Shown piece by piece: positions 17,933 to 26,040 of a stretch of DNA of 64,000 nt; position 1 is the stretch's first letter; each line of letters starts with the position of its first letter. Source of the stretch: Bacteroides coprosuis DSM 18011. Lineage in GTDB: Bacteria; Bacteroidota; Bacteroidia; Bacteroidales; Bacteroidaceae. A program made the position numbers and the translations under genes. The notes beneath the pieces are model-generated. The model did no database searches. It was not told the origin of the DNA and saw nothing but the letters and a program-made list of their open reading frames with translations. The stretch is taken from NCBI GenBank assembly GCA_000212915.1, contig CM001167.1, positions 1,666,780 through 1,730,779 on the forward strand. Direction: 5' to 3'.

Positions 17933-19630
17933 TTATTTGTAAATAAGTTTTAATATTTTACTGCTATAAGGTTTCAATTGTGTGCGTATTGGTCGTTCTG
18001 GTGTAAATGTTATCACCTCTTTCTTTTGTGTCAATAATTCGATAGAATCAATTCTATTTTTAGGACTGAGCTTAAAATACTCAAAAGCATGGCTAGGTAT
18101 ATTGGTTTCTATATTTCGGGTTTCCGAATCGAAGTTGACAATAATAAAGAGTATTTCATTCTCATGTTTTCTGAGGAAAGCATATTGTTTGTCAGGATTG
18201 AAGTTATTAGATCTTGTATTGACATACATCAAATCAAAGAATAGTCCTTGTGTTATGGCTTGTTCTGTCTTTGCTATATTGAGTATCTTTTTATAAAACT
18301 CATAGAGGTTAATTTCTTTATCTGATAACTTTGTAAAGTTACACTTGCCTTTGTTATACCATCGTCTTATGGTATCTACCGACCAATAATCGAATATGCT
18401 AGTACGACCATCTAATCCACTAAATCCTTCTTGATTCATTCCTGACTCGCCAAACTCTTGTCCAAAGTAAATCATCATAGGGCAAGTGTTCAGGCAGGCA
18501 GATATTGTCATTGCTGGAATAGCTTTATTGGGGTCTGCTGCAAAAAAAGAAGATGCTATACGTTGTTCATCGTGATTCTCTAAGAAGTTGAGCATACGAG
18601 TTTGGAGGTCATCTAAGCTTTGCCAATTTGATGTTATTTGTGATGCTGGAGCATGCCCTTGAATTATTGATTTTAGGGTGTCATACAGTCCCACTTTGTC
18701 GTATAGATAGTCAAACTGACCTCTATACAAGTATCTTTTATATTGATTTGGGTTATAAGCTTCTGCTATAAATAGGATATGAGGGTGGTTTTCTTTTACA
18801 ATGGGGATAGCCCATTCCCAAAAGTCGACAGGAACCATTTCTACCATATCACAACGAAAGGCATCAATCCCTTTTTGCGCCCAAAACAGTAAGATGTCCT
18901 TCATCTTGAACCAGGTATCGGGTATGGGGTCAAAATGCTTAGCCATCGCATTTTGATAATCTACTCCATAGTTTAGTTTTATTGTTTCATACCAGTCGAT
19001 GCGAGAAGGAGAAGCTGTAAACTGATCATTTCCGGTGGCTTTAGCTGGATATTCATGATATCTATCGAAGCCTTGAGCATTCAAATCGAAATGAGGATTG
19101 AATTCAGCTTGAGGAATATAATAGAAGTTATTATAGGGAGAGAATGAACGAGATGGATCATCTCTATCGCCTAGTCCTATTGTTCCTGGAGTTTGCTGAT
19201 CAGAGTGATATTGTCTGGCTACATGATTGGGGACAAAGTCTATAATCACCTTTAGTCCATTCTTATGACTCCTTTTTATTAAGTCTTCAAATTCTGCCAT
19301 ACGTTCATTCACCTGAGTAGCTAGTGCTGGAGCAATATCATAATAATCTTTGATTGCATAAGGAGAACCAGCTTTGCCTTTTACAATAGCAGGGTGATCG
19401 GGTAATATACCAAATTCGCTAAAATCTGTTTGTGTAGCATGCTCAATTACTCCTGTGTACCATATATAATTGGCGCCAAGAGCTTGAATTTGTTGCAAGG
19501 CTTTGTCCGTAAAGTCATTTAACTTGCCGCAACCATTCTCTTGCAAGTCTCCATTTGGCGTTGGGTTTTTAACTTGATTCCCGAATAAACGAGGAAGGAC
19601 TTGATAGATAATAATTTTTTCTTTTTGCAT
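17933..19630 (-). CDS. GH13 alpha-amylase family enzyme, cytoplasmic
   Basis: 565 residues without a signal peptide. The four GH13 regions are visible: VIIDFVPNHV, DAFRCDMVEMVP (nucleophile Asp), LFIAEAY (acid/base Glu) and FLENHDEQRI. The C-terminal ~90 residues form the usual beta-sandwich. It probably acts on internal maltodextrin or glycogen, in keeping with the branching enzyme nearby. It starts 30 bases after a patatin gene on the same strand. Exact specificity within GH13 is not clear. Confidence 0.88.
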   Translation of the reverse strand: MQKEKIIIYQVLPRLFGNQVKNPTPNGDLQENGCGKLNDFTDKALQQIQALGANYIWYTGVIEHATQTDFSEFGILPDHPAIVKGKAGSPYAIKDYYDIAPALATQVNERMAEFEDLIKRSHKNGLKVIIDFVPNHVARQYHSDQQTPGTIGLGDRDDPSRSFSPYNNFYYIPQAEFNPHFDLNAQGFDRYHEYPAKATGNDQFTASPSRIDWYETIKLNYGVDYQNAMAKHFDPIPDTWFKMKDILLFWAQKGIDAFRCDMVEMVPVDFWEWAIPIVKENHPHILFIAEAYNPNQYKRYLYRGQFDYLYDKVGLYDTLKSIIQGHAPASQITSNWQSLDDLQTRMLNFLENHDEQRIASSFFAADPNKAIPAMTISACLNTCPMMIYFGQEFGESGMNQEGFSGLDGRTSIFDYWSVDTIRRWYNKGKCNFTKLSDKEINLYEFYKKILNIAKTEQAITQGLFFDLMYVNTRSNNFNPDKQYAFLRKHENEILFIIVNFDSETRNIETNIPSHAFEYFKLSPKNRIDSIELLTQKKEVITFTPERPIRTQLKPYSSKILKLIYK

Positions 19631-19660
19631 AATTGTAACTAGTATGAAGCCTTTGTTTGT

Positions 19661-20449
19661 TTATTTCCAAACTTTTCCCGACTCCTCTAAGCGGCCATGT
19701 AAAACGTCTATAGCAACGTTATAGCCTTGTGTAAATATCTCTTTCGCCTTATCCAACTCTGTATTGCTATAATCATGAAGATTGTAGGGCTCAATAAGAA
19801 GGTCTGCTTTTTTTCTATCATTCATCGTGTTTGCTTGAAACATAAAGTTGTAAGAACGAAAAGCAATTGCTAATATATTCTTTTTATACTCTTTTGCAAT
19901 GAGAGGGTTAACATTTATTGCGACTACCTTTTCGCACTCTTTGCGAATGGTAGATACGGGTAGATTCATAAACAGCCCTCCATCTACATAAAAAGTATCC
20001 CCAATTTTTACGGGGGAGAATAATACGGGCATACAGCATGATGCAGCTACTCGTTCTGCCAAAGGACCTTGATTAAAATGAACCATTCTACCTTTATCTA
20101 AATCTGTAGCTGTAATAATAAAAGGTAGTTGAAGATCTTCTATGTTTTTTGCTTTTAAGTTACTTTCTAAAAAATCAATAAATTCCTGAAGATCAAACAA
20201 TCCCATTTTAGGAATGATAAACTTGGTTAGATCAAAAAACTTATGTCCTGAAAAAAAATCTAATACCTTATACGGTTCATTACCATCTGCATAAAAAACT
20301 CCTGCTAAAGCACCTGCACTTACTCCCGAAATAATATCTGGACGAATATCGTGCTCCAAAAGTGCTTGCATAACTCCTAGGTGAGCGAATCCTTTGATAA
20401 AGCCACCACTAAGAGCATAGCCTATATTGTATTTTTTTTCATTTGCCAT
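19661..20449 (-). CDS. Patatin-like phospholipase (RssA/NTE type)
   Basis: 262 residues. Oxyanion-hole motif ALSGGFIKGFAHLG, nucleophile Ser44 in GVSAG, and the dyad Asp156 in DGGLFMNLP are all present, so it should be a serine lipid acyl hydrolase. No signal peptide; the first residues are polar, fitting a cytoplasmic or inner-face enzyme. It is upstream of the GH13 gene by 30 bases. The lipid substrate is unknown. Confidence 0.9.
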   Translation of the reverse strand: MANEKKYNIGYALSGGFIKGFAHLGVMQALLEHDIRPDIISGVSAGALAGVFYADGNEPYKVLDFFSGHKFFDLTKFIIPKMGLFDLQEFIDFLESNLKAKNIEDLQLPFIITATDLDKGRMVHFNQGPLAERVAASCCMPVLFSPVKIGDTFYVDGGLFMNLPVSTIRKECEKVVAINVNPLIAKEYKKNILAIAFRSYNFMFQANTMNDRKKADLLIEPYNLHDYSNTELDKAKEIFTQGYNVAIDVLHGRLEESGKVWK

Positions 20450-20750
20450 TTAGTACAATTTTACTCGATTTTTTGAATGTCACGAAATTAGTAAATAATC
20501 GGATTGGTTATTTTAATTTTAGTCTATTTTAATACTCCTCCAAATTTGTAGAAAAATAAACTTGGATTAAGATACTCAATTTTTACTTAGGTTTATTGGT
20601 TTTGGTTCACAGAAGTGACTTGTCATAATATATGACCACTTTAAAGGAGTGTTATTTGAAGAAAAGATTGATTAATCTCGTCCATTAGCTGTATGAAAGG
20701 TAAAGGTTTAAAAAAGTGCTTGGAGGAATTTTAAGCAAATGGACTATTTT

Positions 20751-20828
20751 GACACCGACATGATGATGACATGACACCGACATGTTACTATCTTAACCCT
20801 GATAAAGCATTGTTTTGCCTTAGTCGTG
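20751..20828 (+). repeat. 22-bp-period array, locus 2
   Basis: Cores GACACCGACATG at 20751 and 20773, degenerate AACCCTGATAAA at 20795 and second-type GCCTTAGTCGTG at 20817. All are 22 bases apart with 10-base linkers. It has the same order as locus 1, which lies in the opposite orientation. Confidence 0.85.
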
Positions 20829-20873
20829 AAATAGAGTAAACCAAGAGATACTTGATTGGTTTAAGAATAAAAA

Positions 20874-20908
20874 AAGTGCTGATCCACTTTTTATGTAAAT
20901 CAGCACTT
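20874..20908 (-). terminator. Terminator of fabD
   Basis: 10-bp stem AAGTGCTGAT / ATCAGCACTT with a 15-base loop, followed on the minus strand by a run of T. It lies 29 bases past the fabD stop. Confidence 0.75.
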
Positions 20909-20936
20909 CGCTTATTGTAAATAAAAATAACTATTA

Positions 20937-21815
20937 TTAGATACCTTTGGCAGATACAGCTTTGTCTATTTTACGAATTAGACCTTGAAGAACTGCTCCT
21001 GGTCCACATTCAATAAACTCTGTTGCACCATCGGCAATCATATTTTGTACAGATTGAGTCCAACGTACAGAAGAAGTTAGCTGAGCTACAAGGTTTTCCT
21101 TAATTTCAGCAGGGTCCGTATGAGGTTTTGCATCTACATTTTGATATACAGGACATTTTGGAGTATTGATAGTTGTTGCCTTAATAGCAGCTTCTAGTTC
21201 TACTCTTGCTGGTTCCATAAGAGGAGAGTGGAATGCTCCACCCACTTTTAGAGGAAGTGCACGTTTTGCTCCAGCTTCTTTCATCAGTTCACAAGCTTTT
21301 TCAATACCTGCCATAGAGCCCGAAATGACTACCTGTCCAGGACAGTTATAGTTTGCTGCAATACATACTTCATCTGTAATTGAAGCACAAATCTCTTCTA
21401 CTTTGTCATCGGGTAGAGCAATAATAGCAGCCATAGTTCCTGGTGCGGCTTCACATGCTTTTTGCATTGCCATAGCACGAGCATATACTAGACGAAGACC
21501 ATCTTCAAAAGACAGAGCTCCTGCTGCAACTAGTGCAGAGAATTCTCCTAGTGAGTGTCCAGCCGTCATATCTGGGTTAAATTCCCCATCTGCACAAAGA
21601 GCAGAAATAACGGAATGAAGAAAAACGGCAGGTTGAGTTACTTTAGTTTGACGTAACTCTTCGTCTGTTCCCGAGAACATAATATCTGTAATACGATATC
21701 CTAAAATATCGTTTGCTTTTTCAAAAAGATCTTTTGCTAAAGGAGAATTTTCGTATAGGTCTTTTCCCATACCAACAAATTGTGCTCCTTGACCTGGAAA
21801 TACAAATGCTTTCAT
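20937..21815 (-). CDS. fabD: Malonyl-CoA:ACP transacylase
   Basis: 292 residues. It loads malonyl groups onto acyl carrier protein for fatty acid synthesis. It opens with FPGQGAQFVGMG, has nucleophile Ser88 in GHSLGEFSAL, and the catalytic His in GGAFHSPLM. Length is normal. It stands alone, apart from other fab genes, with its own promoter candidate at 21846 and its own terminator. Confidence 0.95.
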   Translation of the reverse strand: MKAFVFPGQGAQFVGMGKDLYENSPLAKDLFEKANDILGYRITDIMFSGTDEELRQTKVTQPAVFLHSVISALCADGEFNPDMTAGHSLGEFSALVAAGALSFEDGLRLVYARAMAMQKACEAAPGTMAAIIALPDDKVEEICASITDEVCIAANYNCPGQVVISGSMAGIEKACELMKEAGAKRALPLKVGGAFHSPLMEPARVELEAAIKATTINTPKCPVYQNVDAKPHTDPAEIKENLVAQLTSSVRWTQSVQNMIADGATEFIECGPGAVLQGLIRKIDKAVSAKGI

Positions 21816-21845
21816 ATTTGTTGAATTTTATTTCTTTTATTCGTG

Positions 21846-21853
21846 CAAATATA
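21846..21853 (-). promoter_or_regulatory. -7 element for fabD
   Basis: TATATTTG on the minus strand matches TAnnTTTG exactly, 30 bases before the ATG. The -33 region is T-rich but not a clean TTTG. Confidence 0.5.
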
Positions 21854-21932
21854 AGCCGATTTTATTAGAAAAACATTATAAATGCTCAATATAGTGCAGG
21901 TATATAATCGTATATATCTGATTATTAATTGT

Positions 21933-23141
21933 TTAATTATTGGCGAGTATGCCTTCTACTCTATTGAATATTCCCTCTGTATTTGCTGGCTTTATATTTA
22001 GAATATTGCATAGCAACACATATATATCTGTATTCACAAAGTCGGTATGGATGTAGTTTTCCTTAAAACTAGGTCCGTAGGCCCTAAACATAACTTGCAT
22101 ATCTTTGTCTGAAGGGAAGTACCCGTGTGCTCCTTTTTGATTTCGAGGCTGATTTGAAAACTGCCATCCTAGTTCAGGTGCAACTACAATATCTCCTATG
22201 CGGTGACTACTTCCATAGGCAAGCTCAGAAGGGATGTCTTCTTTTTTCCATACATGGATATGTGGAGCTTTCTTAAGAGATTGATAAACTGTCTCTCTAA
22301 ACTCTGGTTTAGTGAAAATCGAGGTTGGAGTTCTACCACTTATAACTTCACACCATTCGGGCTTTAAATATTCATTCATATCTATAAAGCGATCGTTGCT
22401 GATGTCTGTCATACCATGATCTGAAGTTACAATTAAGTTTATCCGACTGCTATGAGGAAGTGTAGCAATACGATTCATTAAGTAACCCATCAATTTATCT
22501 AGCTTTCGTACCTCATCTTCAACCTCTGTACTCTTGGGTCCAAAGTGGTGTCCCTTTCCATCTGGCTCTTCCATATATAGCATAATAAGCTGTGGCCTTT
22601 CTGCTTCAGATTTAGAAAGTAGTTCGATAGCTTTGTCTATTCTTTGCTCAAAGTTGAGACGTGGTGTATTGTCCCATTTGAGATAAAAATCGGGATAAGT
22701 TCCTTTGATCTTTACGTCAGAACCCACCCAATAGATACTAGCTGTTTTTATACCTTGCTGTTGAGCTGTTACCCAGATGGGTTCTCCTAAATAAAATTTA
22801 GGATCGTAACGAGTACTCTTATCGCCCATGCTATAATTTTGATTAAATTCACTATCCCAAAAAGTGTTATTAATTAGTCCGTTTCGGTTGGGTGTCAGTC
22901 CTGTTGCTATTGTATAATGATTGGGAAAAGTTGAGGCAGGATACGAGGGAAGCATAACAGCCGAAACCCCTCTTTGGGCCATTTTGTCCAAAAACGGAGT
23001 TTGGTACAATTCTGTATAGTCCCATCGAAAACCATCGAGGGAAACAAGTACAGTATAAATACGTTCGCTAGAGGAAGAATGATCACATGCCCCTAGTATT
23101 ACAAGGAAGCATAACAGCAGCCAATGATGAACTCTTTTCAT
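21933..23141 (-). CDS. NPP-type nucleotide pyrophosphatase/phosphodiesterase lipoprotein
   Basis: 402 residues, alkaline phosphatase superfamily. The lipobox LGAC (Cys19) makes it a membrane-anchored lipoprotein. Metal ligand Asp36 is in VSLDGFRWDY and nucleophile Thr71 in PASTFPNHYTIATGL, typical of ectonucleotide pyrophosphatase/phosphodiesterases. Later ligands appear in TSDHGMTD and KGAHGY. It could hydrolyse nucleotide or phospholipid phosphodiesters in the periplasm or at the surface. It has a near-perfect Bacteroides promoter at 23178-23208. Confidence 0.88.
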   Translation of the reverse strand: MKRVHHWLLLCFLVILGACDHSSSSERIYTVLVSLDGFRWDYTELYQTPFLDKMAQRGVSAVMLPSYPASTFPNHYTIATGLTPNRNGLINNTFWDSEFNQNYSMGDKSTRYDPKFYLGEPIWVTAQQQGIKTASIYWVGSDVKIKGTYPDFYLKWDNTPRLNFEQRIDKAIELLSKSEAERPQLIMLYMEEPDGKGHHFGPKSTEVEDEVRKLDKLMGYLMNRIATLPHSSRINLIVTSDHGMTDISNDRFIDMNEYLKPEWCEVISGRTPTSIFTKPEFRETVYQSLKKAPHIHVWKKEDIPSELAYGSSHRIGDIVVAPELGWQFSNQPRNQKGAHGYFPSDKDMQVMFRAYGPSFKENYIHTDFVNTDIYVLLCNILNIKPANTEGIFNRVEGILANN

Positions 23142-23177
23142 ATAAATTTGTCTTTTAGATTAGATAATTAGTTACAG

Positions 23178-23208
23178 CAAAAATAGATGATCAGTATGTA
23201 TTGTCAAA
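23178..23208 (-). promoter_or_regulatory. Bacteroides-type promoter of the NPP gene
   Basis: On the minus strand -33 TTTG (23208-23205), a 19-base spacer, then -7 TATTTTTG (23185-23178). Both elements match the consensus exactly; leader about 30 bases. Confidence 0.75.
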
Positions 23209-23275
23209 ATTTATTTTATATATAAGGGTAGCAGCAAACTAAAACTTGCTAGCTATTGTTCTAAATTAGCAATTG

Positions 23276-23283
23276 TAAATTTG
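23276..23283 (+). promoter_or_regulatory. -7 element four bases before the GNAT-nitrilase ATG
   Basis: TAAATTTG is an exact -7 match. A partial -33 (ATTG at 23255-23258) lies 17 bases upstream. Transcription would start at or inside the ATG at 23288, so a leaderless mRNA or a chance match are both possible. Confidence 0.4.
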
Positions 23284-23287
23284 AAAT

Positions 23288-24835
23288 ATGAATCATTCCC
23301 AAAAAATTAATAAAGTTGAAATACGAAATCTTCAAATGGAGGATTACGAACAACTATTTAGATCTTTTTATCGCATTTATGCAGATGGGAGCGATGTCTT
23401 TTGGACACGTGAACAAATTAGCAGCCTTATTAAAATGTTTCCCGAAGGGCAAATTGTCATTTTAGTAGATGGCAAAGCTGTGGGTTGCGCCTTAAGTATT
23501 ATTGTAGATTATGGTTTAGTAAAAGGACAGCATACCTATAGTCAGGTTACAGCCGATGAAACTTTTTCTACCCACAAGCCTGATGGAAATATCTTGTATG
23601 GTATTGAAATCTTTGTTCACCCCGATTACAGAGGACTTCGTTTGGCAAGACGTATGTATGATTATCGCAAAGAACTGTGCGAAACGCTCAATCTGAAATC
23701 TATTATGTTTGGTGGTAGAATCCCCAATTACCATAAATATGCCGATGAATTACGACCCAAAGAGTATATTCAGAAGGTAAGACAAAAAGATATTTTTGAC
23801 CCCGTACTTACTTTTCAAATCTCTAATGATTTTCATGTGCGTAGAATTATGACAAACTATCTTCCCAATGATGAAGAATCTTGTCACTATGCTTGTCTTT
23901 TACAATGGGATAATATTTACTATCAAGAAGCAACAGAGGAATATATCTATCCTAAATCAACAATTAGGGTGGGGGCTGTGCAATGGCAGATGAGAAACTA
24001 TAGAGGATTGAGTGAGCTTTTTGAGCAAATAGACTTTTTTGTAGACTCCGTTTCTGCTTATAACTGTGATTTTGTATTATTCCCCGAATACTTTAATGCT
24101 CCACTAATGGCAAAATCGAACGACTTGAATGAATCTCAGGCTATTCGTAAACTTGCTGAATATACAGAGGAAATTAGAGATCGATTTATTGAATTAGCTA
24201 TTAGCCATAATATTAATATTATAACAGGAAGTATGCCCTATAAAAATAGGGATACAGGTAATCTTCTAAATGTAGGTTTTTTGTGTAGAAGAGATGGTAC
24301 TTATGAGATGTATGAGAAAATACATGTTACTCCCGATGAAGAAAAAAGCTGGGGACTTCGAGGAGGGGATAGAGTAAAAGCTTTTGATACCGATTGTGCT
24401 AAAATAGGAGTATTAATCTGTTATGATTCGGAATTCCCAGAACTCTCTAGGGTGTTGGCAGCCGATGGTATGCAAATCTTATTTATACCATTTTTGACAG
24501 ATACTCAAAATGCGTATTCACGTGTAAGAGTATGTGCTCAAGCCAGAGCCATTGAAAACGAATGCTATGTGGTGATAGCAGGTAGTGTAGGCAACTTACC
24601 GAGAGTTCACAATATGGATATACAATATGCTCAATCTGCTGTATTTACTCCTTGTGATTTTGCCTTCCCAACGGATGGAAAGAGGGCTGAGGCAACACCA
24701 AATACAGAGATGATATTGATTACGGATGTAGATCTTGATTTACTAAACAAACTTCACTCTTATGGAAGTGTAAGAAATCTAAAGAACCGTAGGAGAGATT
24801 TATACTCAGTGAATTATGGAAATAAATCTATATAG
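23288..24835 (+). CDS. GNAT acetyltransferase fused to a carbon-nitrogen hydrolase
   Basis: 515 residues. Residues ~8-215 are a GNAT domain (IFVHPDYRGLRLARRMYDYR is the acyl-CoA loop). Residues ~225-510 are a nitrilase-superfamily domain with the full triad: Glu in LFPEYFNAP, Lys in YEKIHVTPDE and Cys in LICYDSEFPE. Nitrilase-superfamily enzymes hydrolyse or form amides; joined to an acetyltransferase the protein may process N-acyl compounds. No substrate can be deduced. It is divergent from the NPP gene. Confidence 0.9.
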   Translation: MNHSQKINKVEIRNLQMEDYEQLFRSFYRIYADGSDVFWTREQISSLIKMFPEGQIVILVDGKAVGCALSIIVDYGLVKGQHTYSQVTADETFSTHKPDGNILYGIEIFVHPDYRGLRLARRMYDYRKELCETLNLKSIMFGGRIPNYHKYADELRPKEYIQKVRQKDIFDPVLTFQISNDFHVRRIMTNYLPNDEESCHYACLLQWDNIYYQEATEEYIYPKSTIRVGAVQWQMRNYRGLSELFEQIDFFVDSVSAYNCDFVLFPEYFNAPLMAKSNDLNESQAIRKLAEYTEEIRDRFIELAISHNINIITGSMPYKNRDTGNLLNVGFLCRRDGTYEMYEKIHVTPDEEKSWGLRGGDRVKAFDTDCAKIGVLICYDSEFPELSRVLAADGMQILFIPFLTDTQNAYSRVRVCAQARAIENECYVVIAGSVGNLPRVHNMDIQYAQSAVFTPCDFAFPTDGKRAEATPNTEMILITDVDLDLLNKLHSYGSVRNLKNRRRDLYSVNYGNKSI

Positions 24836-24947
24836 ATAGAAGTGTTTACAATTTTTAACCATAGAAAAGTGAACTTTATATAGTTTAGTCTTGTTCTAAA
24901 TAGCGATTGAAAGATAACATAAACTAATTTAAACAAAACAAGATTTT

Positions 24948-25580
24948 ATGAGATCATTAATTGGTAGAAAAGCACCTAAATTTAGTGCTGCAGCAGTGAT
25001 AAATGGTGGTGAAATAGTTCAAGATTTCTCTTTAGAACAATACATAGGAAAGAAGTATGTTGTATTCTTCTTTTACCCAATGGACTTTACTTTTGTTTGT
25101 CCTACAGAACTTCATGCATTCCAAGAAAAAATAGATGAATTTGAAAAACGTGGAGTGGCAGTAGTTGGTTGCTCTGTAGATTCAGAACAATCACACTGGG
25201 CATGGTTGAATACTCCTAAAAATGAAGGTGGTATTCAAGGCGTAAAATATCCTATTGTTGCCGATTTCTCTAAAGAAATTTCAGAAAAATTTGGTGTACT
25301 AGCAGGTAGATATGCTCCAGATGAAAACGGAGACTGGGTTATTGATGGTGCTCCAGTAGCTTATAGAGGTCTGTTTTTGATTGATAAAGAAGGAACAGTT
25401 CGTCATTGTGTTATTAATGATTTACCTCTAGGACGTAGTGTAGATGAAGCTATCCGTGTGGTAGATGCTCTACAACATTTTGAAGAATACGGTGAGGTTT
25501 GTCCTGCAAACTGGTCAAAAGGTAAAGAAGCATTGAAAGATACTCATGAAGGTGTAGCTGATTACTTAAGCGAACACTAA
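24948..25580 (+). CDS. AhpC-type 2-Cys peroxiredoxin
   Basis: 210 residues. Peroxidatic Cys51 lies in DFTFVCPTELHAF and the resolving Cys is at ~185 in GEVCPANW, so it is a typical 2-Cys peroxiredoxin that reduces hydrogen peroxide and alkyl hydroperoxides. The C-terminal extension after the resolving Cys (~25 residues) fits the AhpC/Prx1 group. No ahpF follows, so electrons probably come from thioredoxin or an unlinked reductase. A strong terminator follows. Confidence 0.93.
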   Translation: MRSLIGRKAPKFSAAAVINGGEIVQDFSLEQYIGKKYVVFFFYPMDFTFVCPTELHAFQEKIDEFEKRGVAVVGCSVDSEQSHWAWLNTPKNEGGIQGVKYPIVADFSKEISEKFGVLAGRYAPDENGDWVIDGAPVAYRGLFLIDKEGTVRHCVINDLPLGRSVDEAIRVVDALQHFEEYGEVCPANWSKGKEALKDTHEGVADYLSEH

Positions 25581-25627
25581 TAAATTATGTGTTAAATCAA
25601 TACTATTTAATAGAATTAAATGTGATG

Positions 25628-25662
25628 GAGGGGAATATAATTTATATTCTCCTCTTTTTTTA
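25628..25662 (+). terminator. Terminator of the peroxiredoxin gene
   Basis: 12-bp stem with one G-U pair (25628-25639 with 25643-25654) and a following run of eight T. Confidence 0.85.
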
Positions 25663-25973
25663 TTGTTAAGTATCTCTTGCTGTATTGTTTCATGCGGCAA
25701 TTCAAATTGTCATTTATTCTTAATATAGAAAAGCCTATTGCGGTACTCAAGTCTATTTCTTATGACTTGTTTTTAAAGTCAATAAATTAGATATGAGCGT
25801 ATTAAGCTAAAACTAACGGAACTGTGTTCTGACAATTAGTAAGTTTTGATGCATCAGATGTTTAAAAGTATAATTCCTAATTCATCTTTACTTATAAATT
25901 CGATGTATAAAGAAGTGAAAAGCTTTAATTGATAATTTTTTATCACTCTTTATGATTAAAGCAAATGATTTCG

Positions 25974-25994
25974 TAAATTTGCAACTTAAATTTG
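25974..25994 (+). promoter_or_regulatory. Tandem -7 elements for ileS
   Basis: TAAATTTG occurs twice, at 25974-25981 and 25987-25994; both match TAnnTTTG exactly. The -33 regions are imperfect. Confidence 0.5.
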
Positions 25995-26040
25995 AACACG
26001 CTTCATATTATTGTGTAAAAGTTAAAATTCAGAAAATAAA

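Larger units (their letters stand above)
20450..20936. other. Intergenic region with 22-bp array and fabD terminator
   Basis: 487 bp. Contents that I can support are array locus 2 (20751-20828) and the fabD terminator (20874-20908). No gene is apparent in the remaining ~300 bp next to the patatin start. Confidence 0.55.
25581..26040. other. Intergenic region before ileS
   Basis: 460 bp with the peroxiredoxin terminator at its left and candidate ileS promoter elements at its right. No T-box-like antiterminator or gene is visible in between. Confidence 0.5.

Noticed and set aside
17933-20449. A starch-utilisation (sus) locus
   Set aside because: GH13, GH31 and glgB are close, but there is no SusC/SusD pair or SusR-type regulator, and the GH13 enzyme has no signal peptide. 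It fits internal glucan metabolism better.
25581-26040. T-box riboswitch before ileS
   Set aside because: No terminator/antiterminator pair or T-box consensus is visible close to the ileS start.
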